Below the pieces are notes generated by a model. The model had not been told where the DNA came from. It was given only the letters and a program-made list of their open reading frames with translations, and made no database searches. Below, one piece after another: positions 17,505 to 25,768 of a stretch of DNA of 64,000 nucleotides; within the stretch, counting starts at the first letter, position 1; every line of letters starts with the position of its first letter. The stretch covers positions 1-64,000 of the forward strand of contig DASQDI010000115.1 in the NCBI GenBank assembly GCA_035634255.1, read 5' to 3'. Position numbers and translations under genes: made by a program. The DNA comes from DATLMR01 sp035634255 (GTDB lineage: Bacteria > Acidobacteriota > Blastocatellia > UBA7656).

Positions 17505-18047
17505 ATGTCACAAAGCCCCTGTTCTTCGTGCGGTAACGCCGTCGTCGCGACGGCTCGCTTCTGCCCGCGTTGCGGAGCCTCCGTCTCCTGGACCCCGCCT
17601 TCCGCCGTCGACCCTTCGTTCGGCGATCAGAGCCCGAATTCGGCGAGAAGCACTCAGCCGTATTCGCAGCCGCCGGACCCTTACAGGCCGCCTCCGCAAC
17701 CGCAAGCGCCGTATCCGCCTTACCCACAGCAGCCCGTTTACCCCCCGCCCCAGTACATGCATCAACCTTACGCGGCCGGGGCCGCGCCCGCTCCCTACTA
17801 CGTCCAGCGCAAAGACAGGACCGCCGCCATACTGCTCGCTGTATTTCTTGGGGGCTGGACGTGGGTCTACACCTACAAGCGGGATGCGTGGAAGTTCTGG
17901 CTGACCCTGGCGTTGAACCTGACTATCTTCAATCCTTTGTGGACCGTGTTCATCCTGCTCCTGCCGAACTTCGCGTTATACCTCTGGGCCGTCATAGACG
18001 CGGCGGTGAAGCCGCAGCAGTTTTACGACAACTATCCTAACGGATGA
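17505..18047 (+). CDS. zinc-ribbon, Pro-rich membrane protein
   Basis: The 180-residue protein starts at ATG 17505 after GGAGGG. It opens with a zinc ribbon (CSSCGN...CPRCGA), followed by a Pro/Tyr/Gln-rich stretch (about 45-95) and then two hydrophobic helices (AAILLAVFLGGWTWVYTY, and LTLALNLTIFNPLWTVFILLL running into FALYLWAVIDAAV). The layout is a cytoplasmic zinc ribbon, flexible linker and TM2-like membrane module. Function is unknown. It belongs to the set of zinc-ribbon membrane proteins scattered across this window. Confidence 0.8.
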   Translation: MSQSPCSSCGNAVVATARFCPRCGASVSWTPPSAVDPSFGDQSPNSARSTQPYSQPPDPYRPPPQPQAPYPPYPQQPVYPPPQYMHQPYAAGAAPAPYYVQRKDRTAAILLAVFLGGWTWVYTYKRDAWKFWLTLALNLTIFNPLWTVFILLLPNFALYLWAVIDAAVKPQQFYDNYPNG

Positions 18048-18164
18048 ATGTATAGCCGGCGCGTTGCGGGCGGCGCGTCGGGTGACGAGAGATTACCCCG
18101 CCCGCTGAACTCTTCTGTAGAATCCCAGGTCATTTATTAGCGAGCAACTCCGGACCGCCGCGCC

Positions 18165-18542
18165 TTATGCTATGGAGCCAAGTCTGGCTTCCAGGCGACG
18201 ACGCAGGTCGTAATACTCTTCGAGCAATCTGTTGAGTGTTACTATGAAAGGTATCTGCAGGGCCGCCGCGTCGTCCGCGCGCTGCTCAAGGTCGCGGGAT
18301 TCGTCAGAATCCGGCTCGGCCTGGTCGAGAAGTTCCATGACCTCGTGAACGTTCTCGCCGCGCGGGTGCCTGTGATAGCAAAAACTGATCAGCGATAGGG
18401 TCAGTCCGTCTATGACCGATTGCACCTGGTCGGAATCCTCAAGGGAGAGGCGTCGAAGCAGGAAGGATTCCTCGGGCGCTTCGGTGGCTCTGGCGAACTC
18501 GGTAATCTTTTGCTGAAGATCAGCTAACTGGCCGTCGCTCAT
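18165..18542 (-). CDS. helical acidic protein of unknown function
   Basis: The 125-residue product is rich in Glu, Asp, Leu and Gln and looks all-helical (LADLQQKITEFARATEAPEE, DLEQRADDAAALQIPF). There is no signal peptide, membrane segment or Cys motif. It is read divergently from comEC across a short gap. Codon use resembles its neighbours, which supports it being a real gene. I do not recognise the family. Confidence 0.6.
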   Translation of the reverse strand: MSDGQLADLQQKITEFARATEAPEESFLLRRLSLEDSDQVQSVIDGLTLSLISFCYHRHPRGENVHEVMELLDQAEPDSDESRDLEQRADDAAALQIPFIVTLNRLLEEYYDLRRRLEARLGSIA

Positions 18543-18605
18543 GCAGTAGATGATTAATCTTTGTGCTCGCTATTGTCAACCAGACTCCACGCTTGTGAGG
18601 TCCCG

Positions 18606-21509
18606 ATGCCTGTCCGCGCCCCGCGTGATGAGCGGATCGAAGAAGGGAGATGGCCCGCGCCCGGTGACGCCGGGCCGCCTCGCTTCTCGGGTCACGCCAC
18701 TTTCCTGACCCGACGGCAGCCCGCGCTTTTCTTAACCTTGGCGTTCGCGCTGGGCATCCTTCTGGACATCTTCTTCCACAACGGCTCCGCCTCGCGGGGG
18801 CTCGCCTCCGCGGCATGCTTTATCTCCATCGCACTCTCCGCGCTCTCGGTCATCCGAGGGAAAGACTCGCCGGCGACGGCTTTTCTGTTGATCGGCTTCA
18901 TCGCCGCGGGGAGCCTGCTCTCTCACCTTGAGCGCTCGCGCGTGGCCGAATCGCGCCTCAAGCGCCTCTTCGACGCCGGGGTGATCACGCCCTCCGATCC
19001 GGTCGCACTTGCGGGAAGGCTCGCTATGCCGCCCGAGCCCGCGCCGGACGCTTACTACCTCTACGTCGATGCGGAGAGCATTCAAACGCGGGGCGGGACC
19101 CGCGGTGCCACAGGCCGCGCGCGCCTCGTCGTCGCATTGACGGACGGAGAGTCGGTAGAGGATTTCAACAACCTTGCGCTCGATTACGGCTCGCGCGTCC
19201 GGGCGCTGGTCAGGCTTGATCGCGCGCGCGTCTACGCCAATCCGGGGTCGGTCGATTTCAATGACTTCCTCGAACGCGACGGGTGCGACCTGAAGGGGTC
19301 GGTCAAGAGCCCTCTGCTCATCTCGCGCCAGCCCGACGCCCCGAAAAACACGGCCCTCGCCTTCATCTATCGCGCGCGGCGCGCGCTCGTTCGGGCGATA
19401 GACGCGCGCTTCGACTCCTTCACGGGGGGCACGCTCAAGGCGGTGCTGGTCGATAACAGGTTCTTTCTGGACGAAGGCGCGGCGTCGAGGCTGCGCGAAG
19501 GCGGGACGTTCCACATAATCTCGATCTCCGGCATGCACGTCGGCATCCTGGCATGGGTACTGCTCGGCGTCTTCACTGGCTTCAGTATAAAGCGGACGCG
19601 GCTGATAGGCGCGCGGGTGTGGAAGGCTTGCCTCGTCCTGCTCGCGCTCTGGTCGTACGCGGTGATGGCGGGCCTCGCGCCTCCCGTGGTGCGGGCCACG
19701 ACGATGCTGACGATTGCTTTGATCGCGCCGCTCTTCTTCCGCCGCGCCGCCTCGGTGAACACTCTGGGGCTCGCGGCTTTCATCATGCTCGCCTTCACGC
19801 CGTCGCTCATCTCCGACCCCGGATTTCAACTCAGCTTCGTCGCGGTCGCGGCAATCGTGACGGTGGCGGCCCCGATTGCCGCGCGCCTCGAAGAGGTCGG
19901 AGAATGGCGGCCTTCCGCGAGAGCGCCTCACCCGCCGTCGGTCTTTCGGCCGGTTCGCGTGCTGGCGGAAGCCCTGTTCTGGGACGAGCGGAAGTTCAGG
20001 AGGGAGATGAAAGGGTCGCCCGTCCGATACCGGATGGACAAAGCGCGGGCCGCGCTACTGCTCGGCCGCCTGCGCGTGCAGCCGCTCGCGAGGGGAGTCG
20101 TGTTGTTGATCATAACGTCGGCGGCGATCCAGGTGATGACCCTGCCTTTGTCCGCGCTCTACTTCAACCGCGTTACGCCCGTCGGAGTGTTGCTCAATGT
20201 CGTGACGGGCCTGCTTACTGGCGTGATGATGCTCGCCTCGGTCTGCGCGATGGTGATCGGATCGGTTAGCGAATCGCTGGCCGCGCCGCTGGTGTCTCTG
20301 GTTAACCTGTCGCACCACCTTCTCGTCTACTCGGTCGAGCCTTTCGCGGGCCTTCCGCTCACCAGTTTTCGGGTGGCGCATTACGAAGGGTGGCGCGCGA
20401 GTATCTACGGCCTCTACTTCGTTCCCGTCACCCTGCTGCTCCTTGCGATAGACGGGTGGCGTCCGGTTGATAGAGTGAAATTCCCTCTTGAGCGGCTCCG
20501 GGCAGCCTCGCGGGCGGGGCGATCATGCGGCCGGTCTTTCCTCGAACCCGTCTTCGATCCTTTCAAGCGCGCGGCCTTGGGTCCGTATGCTCTCCTGCCC
20601 GCCTTGCTGATCTGCTCGGTGGGAGTGATGGGCCGCGGCCCCGCGACTCCTGACGGCAGGCTCAGGATACATTTTCTGGACGTGGGGCAGGGCGATTCCG
20701 CGCTCGTCATCTTTCCCGGAGGTTCGACGATGCTGATAGACGCCGGGGGCGAAGCGGGCTTCGGGGCGGGCGAGACTGAGGGGAGTGGAGGGCGCGGGCC
20801 CGACTCACGAAGGGCCTTCTCCGTCGGAGAGGCGGTCGTCTCCAGATTCCTCTGGTCGCTCGGTTATACCCGCGTGGATTATCTGGTCGCCACGCACGGG
20901 GACGCGGACCACATCGAAGGGCTATCGGCCGTGGCGCGAAACTTCGACGTGGGGCAATCGATCATAGCTCGCCTGAGCGCAGGGGAGCCGGGGAAGGGGG
21001 CCGAGCTTCAGAGATTCCGGCAGACAATCTCGGAGCGCGCCATCCCTCTCGGGCGGGTGCGCGCGGGCCAGCGATTCGAGGTCGAAGGGGCGCGGGTCGA
21101 AATAATCTGGCCGCCCGCGCGGGCCTCGGGCTCTTCCAGCAACAACGACTCAATCGTCATCCGCCTCGTTTACGGAGCGTTCTCGGCGCTGATGACGGGA
21201 GACATCGAGCGGGAAGCCGAAGCCCGCCTGACAGAATCGCGACTAAACCTGCGCGCGGATGTCTTGAAAGCCCCGCATCATGGGTCAAGGACATCTTCGT
21301 CGGAAGATTTTCTGAAAAAAGTCAGCCCGGAATGCGTGGTCATTTCGGTGGGCGAGCGGAGCCGCTTCGGGCACCCCCACGAACTCGTGCTCGACCGATA
21401 TCGACGGGCAGGGGCCCGCCTCTTCCAGACCGGGCGCGATGGCATGGTTACGGTTTCTTCAGACGGGAGCGGCTTCAATGTGACCAGTTATAAAACGGCG
21501 CGGGATTGA
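18606..21509 (+). CDS. comEC: ComEC/Rec2 DNA-uptake channel protein
   Basis: From ATG 18606 (GAGG 5 bases ahead; an in-frame TTG at 18561 is less likely) the product is 967 residues. It has an N-terminal DUF4131-like membrane and OB region, a Competence membrane domain of many helices (HIISISGMHVGILAWVLLG is the family core motif), and a C-terminal metallo-beta-lactamase domain with FLDVGQGDSALV and THGDADHIEG. ComEC moves single-stranded DNA across the inner membrane in natural transformation, with the MBL domain possibly degrading one strand. Both domains are intact. No other com genes are adjacent. Confidence 0.94.
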   Translation: MPVRAPRDERIEEGRWPAPGDAGPPRFSGHATFLTRRQPALFLTLAFALGILLDIFFHNGSASRGLASAACFISIALSALSVIRGKDSPATAFLLIGFIAAGSLLSHLERSRVAESRLKRLFDAGVITPSDPVALAGRLAMPPEPAPDAYYLYVDAESIQTRGGTRGATGRARLVVALTDGESVEDFNNLALDYGSRVRALVRLDRARVYANPGSVDFNDFLERDGCDLKGSVKSPLLISRQPDAPKNTALAFIYRARRALVRAIDARFDSFTGGTLKAVLVDNRFFLDEGAASRLREGGTFHIISISGMHVGILAWVLLGVFTGFSIKRTRLIGARVWKACLVLLALWSYAVMAGLAPPVVRATTMLTIALIAPLFFRRAASVNTLGLAAFIMLAFTPSLISDPGFQLSFVAVAAIVTVAAPIAARLEEVGEWRPSARAPHPPSVFRPVRVLAEALFWDERKFRREMKGSPVRYRMDKARAALLLGRLRVQPLARGVVLLIITSAAIQVMTLPLSALYFNRVTPVGVLLNVVTGLLTGVMMLASVCAMVIGSVSESLAAPLVSLVNLSHHLLVYSVEPFAGLPLTSFRVAHYEGWRASIYGLYFVPVTLLLLAIDGWRPVDRVKFPLERLRAASRAGRSCGRSFLEPVFDPFKRAALGPYALLPALLICSVGVMGRGPATPDGRLRIHFLDVGQGDSALVIFPGGSTMLIDAGGEAGFGAGETEGSGGRGPDSRRAFSVGEAVVSRFLWSLGYTRVDYLVATHGDADHIEGLSAVARNFDVGQSIIARLSAGEPGKGAELQRFRQTISERAIPLGRVRAGQRFEVEGARVEIIWPPARASGSSSNNDSIVIRLVYGAFSALMTGDIEREAEARLTESRLNLRADVLKAPHHGSRTSSSEDFLKKVSPECVVISVGERSRFGHPHELVLDRYRRAGARLFQTGRDGMVTVSSDGSGFNVTSYKTARD

Positions 21510-21763
21510 TTCTCTCTCATTTTGGGTGCGATTTATGTCCCCGCCTTGAAGTTTTGAACTGTAAACGTACGAATAGGCCGGGGCGCTGAATGCTTAAAGT
21601 ACGACCGCATATCTCCGCCTCCTCGTGCCGTTTGAGATGAGGCAAGGGCGGGCCTGCGTGTTTGTGAATTTAAGAAACGGTCATGTGGCAGGGTGGCCGC
21701 GGCGGTCATGGATTTTTATTTCAATTATAGCGATTAGTTGCGGGGGGCGATTTGAGACGAAAC
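21510..21763. other. intergenic region upstream of the sigma-54 promoter
   Basis: No gene is supported. CGGTCATG occurs twice (about 21677 and 21702) some 60-90 bp upstream of the sigma-54 promoter, at a distance where an enhancer-binding activator could sit. This is suggestive only. Confidence 0.3.
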
Positions 21764-21778
21764 TGGCACAACTATTGC
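21764..21778 (+). promoter_or_regulatory. sigma-54 promoter of the Clp-like ATPase gene
   Basis: TGGCAC-AACTA-TTGC matches the sigma-54 -24/-12 consensus (TGGCAC-N5-TTGC) at every fixed position. The predicted start is near 21790, with ATG at 21847. Transcription would need RpoN and an enhancer-binding activator, neither of which is encoded in this window. Confidence 0.8.
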
Positions 21779-21846
21779 CCGGTACCCCAACAGCAACGAG
21801 CTAATTCAAATCCGCCAATGTGGCAGGCGGATAAGGGGAGTGGGAT

Positions 21847-23001
21847 ATGGTAGCGCAAATGAATTACTTTACACCGAATGTGAATTCGCCGGACGAGGCC
21901 GAGTACGTTTTATTAGATCATACAACCAAGTCCGAAGAGTCCTTAAACTTTGAACAGCAATTACTCGCGCGCGTCGTCGGACAAGGCCGCGCCGTGCGCG
22001 CGCTCTCGCAATTATTCCAGGTCTATCAGGCGGGCTTGAACATGCAGGGTAGGCCCATAGGCACCATGCTTTTTCTCGGCCCCACGGGGACAGGCAAGAC
22101 CCGCTCGGTCGAAGCCGCGGCGGAGGTCCTGTTCGGAAGCCATTCGGCATTCATCCGCATAGACTGCGCTGAGTTCCAGCACTCGCACGAGATCGCGAAA
22201 CTCATAGGCTCCCCGCCGGGCTACCTCGGCCACCGCGAGACCCCGCCCATTCTCACGCAGGAGCACATAAACAGCTATCATACGGACCGCGTGAAACTGA
22301 CCCTCGTGCTGTTCGACGAGATCGAGAAGGCGTCCGACGCGCTCTGGCAGTTGTTGCTGGGCGTCCTCGACAAGGCGTCGCTGACTCTGGGCGACAACCG
22401 CCGCGTGGACTTTTCGCGCACCATCGTCGTGATGACTTCGAACCTCGGCGCGCGCGAGATGGAGAAGCTGACGGAGGCGAAGCTCGGTTTCGCCACGTCC
22501 GTACAGCCGCAGCAGATCATGGAAAACCACCTCTACAAGGTGGGGCTCGAAGCGGCGCGCAAGAAGTTCTCCCCGGAGTTTATGAACCGCATCGACAAGC
22601 TGGTGGTCTTCAAGCAGCTCTCTCAGGAGTCCATGCAGCAGATCCTCGACCTTGAGCTTCAGGCGGTGCAGCGCCGCGTCTTGACAGTTGGCGGCGGGCG
22701 CTTTATTCTCCGCTATACCGAGCGCGCGAAGCAGTTCTTGCTGGCTGAGGGGACCAGCGCCCGCTACGGCGCGCGACCCCTCAAGCGAACAATAGAGCGC
22801 AATGTGGTATTACCGCTTTCGAATCTGATTGCTACACGACAGGTAGGTGAAGGCGACATTCTGCTCGTAGACCTCGCTAAGGAAGGCAGCAGCCTGGTCT
22901 TCATGAAGCAGAGCGTGACCAGTATTTTTTCAAACAGGTACGAGTCACCTTTCGGGCGCAGAGTCAGCAATAAGATAAACAGGCAGGCTAAGGTCTCTTG
23001 A
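21847..23001 (+). CDS. single-ring Clp-like AAA+ ATPase
   Basis: The 384-residue protein matches only the second AAA+ module (D2) of ClpA/ClpB/ClpC plus its C-terminal small domain. It has Walker A GPTGTGKT at 78-85, Walker B LVLFDEIEKA near 155, sensor-1 VVMTSNLG and sensor-2 GARPLKR. Pore-loop-like SPPGYLGH is present. It lacks the N-domain and D1 ring, and no IGL/IGF loop for ClpP is evident, so remodelling without proteolysis is likely. A basic tail follows residue 360. A perfect sigma-54 promoter precedes it, and a response regulator gene lies 57 bp downstream. Confidence 0.88.
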   Translation: MVAQMNYFTPNVNSPDEAEYVLLDHTTKSEESLNFEQQLLARVVGQGRAVRALSQLFQVYQAGLNMQGRPIGTMLFLGPTGTGKTRSVEAAAEVLFGSHSAFIRIDCAEFQHSHEIAKLIGSPPGYLGHRETPPILTQEHINSYHTDRVKLTLVLFDEIEKASDALWQLLLGVLDKASLTLGDNRRVDFSRTIVVMTSNLGAREMEKLTEAKLGFATSVQPQQIMENHLYKVGLEAARKKFSPEFMNRIDKLVVFKQLSQESMQQILDLELQAVQRRVLTVGGGRFILRYTERAKQFLLAEGTSARYGARPLKRTIERNVVLPLSNLIATRQVGEGDILLVDLAKEGSSLVFMKQSVTSIFSNRYESPFGRRVSNKINRQAKVS

Positions 23002-23058
23002 TCTGAAGGCGGTCAGCTACACCCGGTGTGCGGAATCCTTTAAGAGCAGGGAGGCAGG

Positions 23059-23481
23059 ATGGACAATACTAGTGACCCCGAGAGAGTAGCTGATCGTCTG
23101 ACCCTGTTAGTTATCGACGACGACGCGGACTGGACCGATCTGCTGAAGTTTTACTTCATCAGTAAGTATCAGGTGCAGGTCGTCAACGTCGCGGGCGACG
23201 CCATAGAAGCGATAAAACAATCGCACCCGGACCTGATAATAGTCGACCTCGTGATGCCTTCGATGGATGGCTTCGGCATAATCCATCGCATCAGGAGCAC
23301 CAACGACGGACAGATCCCCATAATCCTGGTCACCGGGTGGAAGACGCAGGAGGTGGAAGAGTGCGCCGCCTCCGTCGGGTGCGCCGGCGTGTTCGGCAAG
23401 CCCGTCTCCCTGCCGCACCTGGAGGAGGCCATCTCGTCCCTGGTCAGGGCTCCCGCCGCGGTCTCCGCCGCCTCTTTGTAA
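23059..23481 (+). CDS. single-domain response regulator
   Basis: The 140-residue protein is one receiver domain with no output domain. The acidic pocket is VIDDDAD, the phosphoacceptor is Asp63 in IIVDLVMPS, and the conserved Thr92 (LVTGW) and Lys114 (FGKPVS) are present. A short Ala-rich tail follows. It probably acts through protein-protein contact. It is 57 bp after the Clp-like ATPase gene and ends at a strong terminator, so the two probably share the sigma-54 transcript. The cognate kinase is not in the window. Confidence 0.92.
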   Translation: MDNTSDPERVADRLTLLVIDDDADWTDLLKFYFISKYQVQVVNVAGDAIEAIKQSHPDLIIVDLVMPSMDGFGIIHRIRSTNDGQIPIILVTGWKTQEVEECAASVGCAGVFGKPVSLPHLEEAISSLVRAPAAVSAASL

Positions 23482-23493
23482 TTCGCCGCCGGT

Positions 23494-23540
23494 AACGTGG
23501 CCGCGGGCCTCGGAGTCAGGGCCCGCGGCCACGTTTTAAA
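23494..23540 (+). terminator. intrinsic terminator
   Basis: A perfect 16-bp stem (23494-23509/23520-23535; AACGTGGCCGCGGGCC with its complement) has a 10-nt loop and a short T run. It ends the ATPase/response-regulator unit just before the converging small zinc-protein gene. Confidence 0.85.
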
Positions 23541-23546
23541 ACCGTT

Positions 23547-23768
23547 TTAAGTGGCCGTCTGCTGCCTCGAACCGGCCTGCTCGGGCAGACGCGGCTCTAT
23601 CATCTCCGAGCACTCGGGGCAGTAGATAGAGCTTGAGCCCGCGCCCCTGATCAACCGCACCGCGACCTGATGATCGTTGGGGCAACTCATGTTGACCTGA
23701 GTGTTATTGAGCTGCTCCTGCCTGTAGTCGTCAAGCTCCAGCACGTTCATGTCCAGATCGATGTCCAT
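23547..23768 (-). CDS. small zinc-ribbon-like protein
   Basis: This 73-residue acidic protein has a Cys in MSCPNDH and a CPEC knuckle in IYCPECSE, which with the His could form one zinc site. A very strong ribosome site (GAGGAGGGGAGA) precedes ATG 23768. No membrane segment is seen. The function is unknown. It lies about 100 bp downstream of nothing on its own strand except the ABC exporter gene, which ends at 23867 on the opposite side of its start region in the same orientation. Confidence 0.65.
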   Translation of the reverse strand: MDIDLDMNVLELDDYRQEQLNNTQVNMSCPNDHQVAVRLIRGAGSSSIYCPECSEMIEPRLPEQAGSRQQTAT

Positions 23769-23866
23769 TCTCCCCTCCTCGCCTTCTTATCCAGCGTCCG
23801 AATCGCGTTATTAATACTGCAATCCTGATGCCTCAACGTAGAAGGCTCGACGGGAAGGGGCCGGTC

Positions 23867-25747
23867 TCAATCGTCGGCAATCGATTCGGCGAGAGTGTTC
23901 TTGTAGTCCTGATAGAACTGCAACTGGTAGAGCCTCCAGTAGAGGCCGCGCTGGGAGAGCAGATCCTGGTGGGTGCCCATCTCGCGAATCTCCCCCTTGT
24001 GCATCACGACGATCTTATCGACCGACTGGATCGTGGACAGCCTGTGCGCGATCACTATCGAGGTGCGGTCCGCGATGAGGCGCTCGACCGCGTCGCGGAT
24101 GAGTATCTCCGTCTCCGTGTCGATTGAGCTCGTCGCCTCGTCGAGTATCAGGATGCGCGGGTCGAAGGCGAGCGCGCGGGCGAAGCTGATCAACTGCTTC
24201 TGGCCCACCGACAGGCCCGCCCCGCGCTCGCGCAACTGCGTCGCGTAGCCTTCGGGCAGCCTCCTGATGAAGTCGTCCGCGTGGACTTCGCGCGCGGCGC
24301 GGCGCAGCCGCTCGTCGTCTATGCTCTCGTTGCCGAGCCGGATGTTGGTCGCCACGTCGCCCGAGAACAGGAAGACATCCTGTAGCACTATGCTGAAGTT
24401 CGAGCGCAGCGCTTGCACGTCCAGCTCGCGGATGTCCGTGCCGTCGAGCAGTATCTGCCCGCGCTGCACGTCGTAGAACCTGAGCAGGAGGTTCGTGATG
24501 GTGGTCTTGCCCGCGCCCGTGTGGCCGACGAAGGCCACCCGCTCGCCCGGCTCGACCGTGAAGGAGACATCCTTCAGTATCCAGTCCTCGCCCTTGTAAG
24601 CGAACCACACGTTGCGGAATTCGATGTGGCCTTTCGCGCGGCCAATCGCGGCCGGCTTCTCCGGTGACTCTATCGTGACCGGCTCGTCGAGCAGCTTGAA
24701 TATGCGCTCCGACGAGGCCATCGCCGCCTGAAGGATGTTGTACTTTTCGCTGATGTCGGAGATCGGCTCGTAGAACGAGCGTGCCAGTTGAATGAAGGCG
24801 ACGAGGGTGCCGATGGTCGCGACCCCCGTGATGACCTGATTCCCCCCGTACCAGATGATGAGGGCGATGCCCAGGGCCCCTATCAGCTCGACCGCCGGGT
24901 AAAAGACCGCGTAGTAAAAGATCGTGTCTATGTTCGACTTGCGGTGCTCGTCGTTGATCTCGTCGAACTTCCGCATCTCCTTCTCCTCGCGGTTGAACAA
25001 CTGCACGACCGGCATCCCCGTGATGTGCTCCTGCAAAAACGCATTGATGCGGGCGATGCGCACGCGCACTTCGCGGAAGGCCGAGCGGGCGCCGAGGCGG
25101 AACCACGTGGTCAGGGCCGCGAGCAGGGGGAGTATGGCGAAAGACACGAGGGCCAGCTTCCAGTTGACCTGGAACATCCAGACAGCGATGTAGACGATCA
25201 TCGCCAGGTCGCCGAATATGGCGATCACCCCGGCGGTGAACATCTCGTTCAGGGCGTCCACGTCCGTCGTCAGGCGGGTCATCAGGCGGCCGACCGGGTT
25301 GCGGTCGTAGAAGTCAACGGGGAGCTTTTGCAGGTGCGCGAATATCTCCCGCCGCAGGTCGAACATTATGTACTGCCCCATCGCCTGCATCACGATGGCC
25401 TGCGTGTACTGGACTACGAAGGCCGCGACGTTCGCCAGCAGGAATATGATCGCTATGAAGGCGACCCCTTCGTAAGCGCTGCCGCTGAAGCCCGCGCGGT
25501 CCGCCGTCTGCTTGAGCAGAAGCGCGAAGCCTTCGGGCGGGCGAGAGGGGTCGGGCGCGATGAATACGTCGATGGCGGCCTTCGTCAGCGGCGCCCCCGC
25601 GAGCACCAGCGGCGCGCTCAATATAGTGAGCACGAAGGCCGTGATCGCGTGCCACTTATACGGCCACAGGTAGGTGAGCAGACGCCGCATCAGGCGCGAG
25701 TCGTAAGCCTTGCCCAGTACCTCTTCTTCGTTCTGAGAGTCCGCCAT
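23867..25747 (-). CDS. ABC exporter half-transporter, catalytically complete subunit
   Basis: The 626-residue protein has a six-helix ABC membrane domain (about 30-345) and an ATPase domain (about 380-615). The Walker A is GHTGAGKTT. The Walker B LILDEATSS keeps the catalytic Glu537. The signature, however, is LSVGQ (512-516) rather than LSGGQ. The partner gene ends 21 bp upstream. Together they form a type IV heterodimeric exporter of the BmrCD/TM287-288 type. Drug, lipid or peptide export is possible, and the substrate cannot be inferred. Confidence 0.92.
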   Translation of the reverse strand: MADSQNEEEVLGKAYDSRLMRRLLTYLWPYKWHAITAFVLTILSAPLVLAGAPLTKAAIDVFIAPDPSRPPEGFALLLKQTADRAGFSGSAYEGVAFIAIIFLLANVAAFVVQYTQAIVMQAMGQYIMFDLRREIFAHLQKLPVDFYDRNPVGRLMTRLTTDVDALNEMFTAGVIAIFGDLAMIVYIAVWMFQVNWKLALVSFAILPLLAALTTWFRLGARSAFREVRVRIARINAFLQEHITGMPVVQLFNREEKEMRKFDEINDEHRKSNIDTIFYYAVFYPAVELIGALGIALIIWYGGNQVITGVATIGTLVAFIQLARSFYEPISDISEKYNILQAAMASSERIFKLLDEPVTIESPEKPAAIGRAKGHIEFRNVWFAYKGEDWILKDVSFTVEPGERVAFVGHTGAGKTTITNLLLRFYDVQRGQILLDGTDIRELDVQALRSNFSIVLQDVFLFSGDVATNIRLGNESIDDERLRRAAREVHADDFIRRLPEGYATQLRERGAGLSVGQKQLISFARALAFDPRILILDEATSSIDTETEILIRDAVERLIADRTSIVIAHRLSTIQSVDKIVVMHKGEIREMGTHQDLLSQRGLYWRLYQLQFYQDYKNTLAESIADD

Positions 25748-25768
25748 AAATCAGCACCGGATTCCGGC

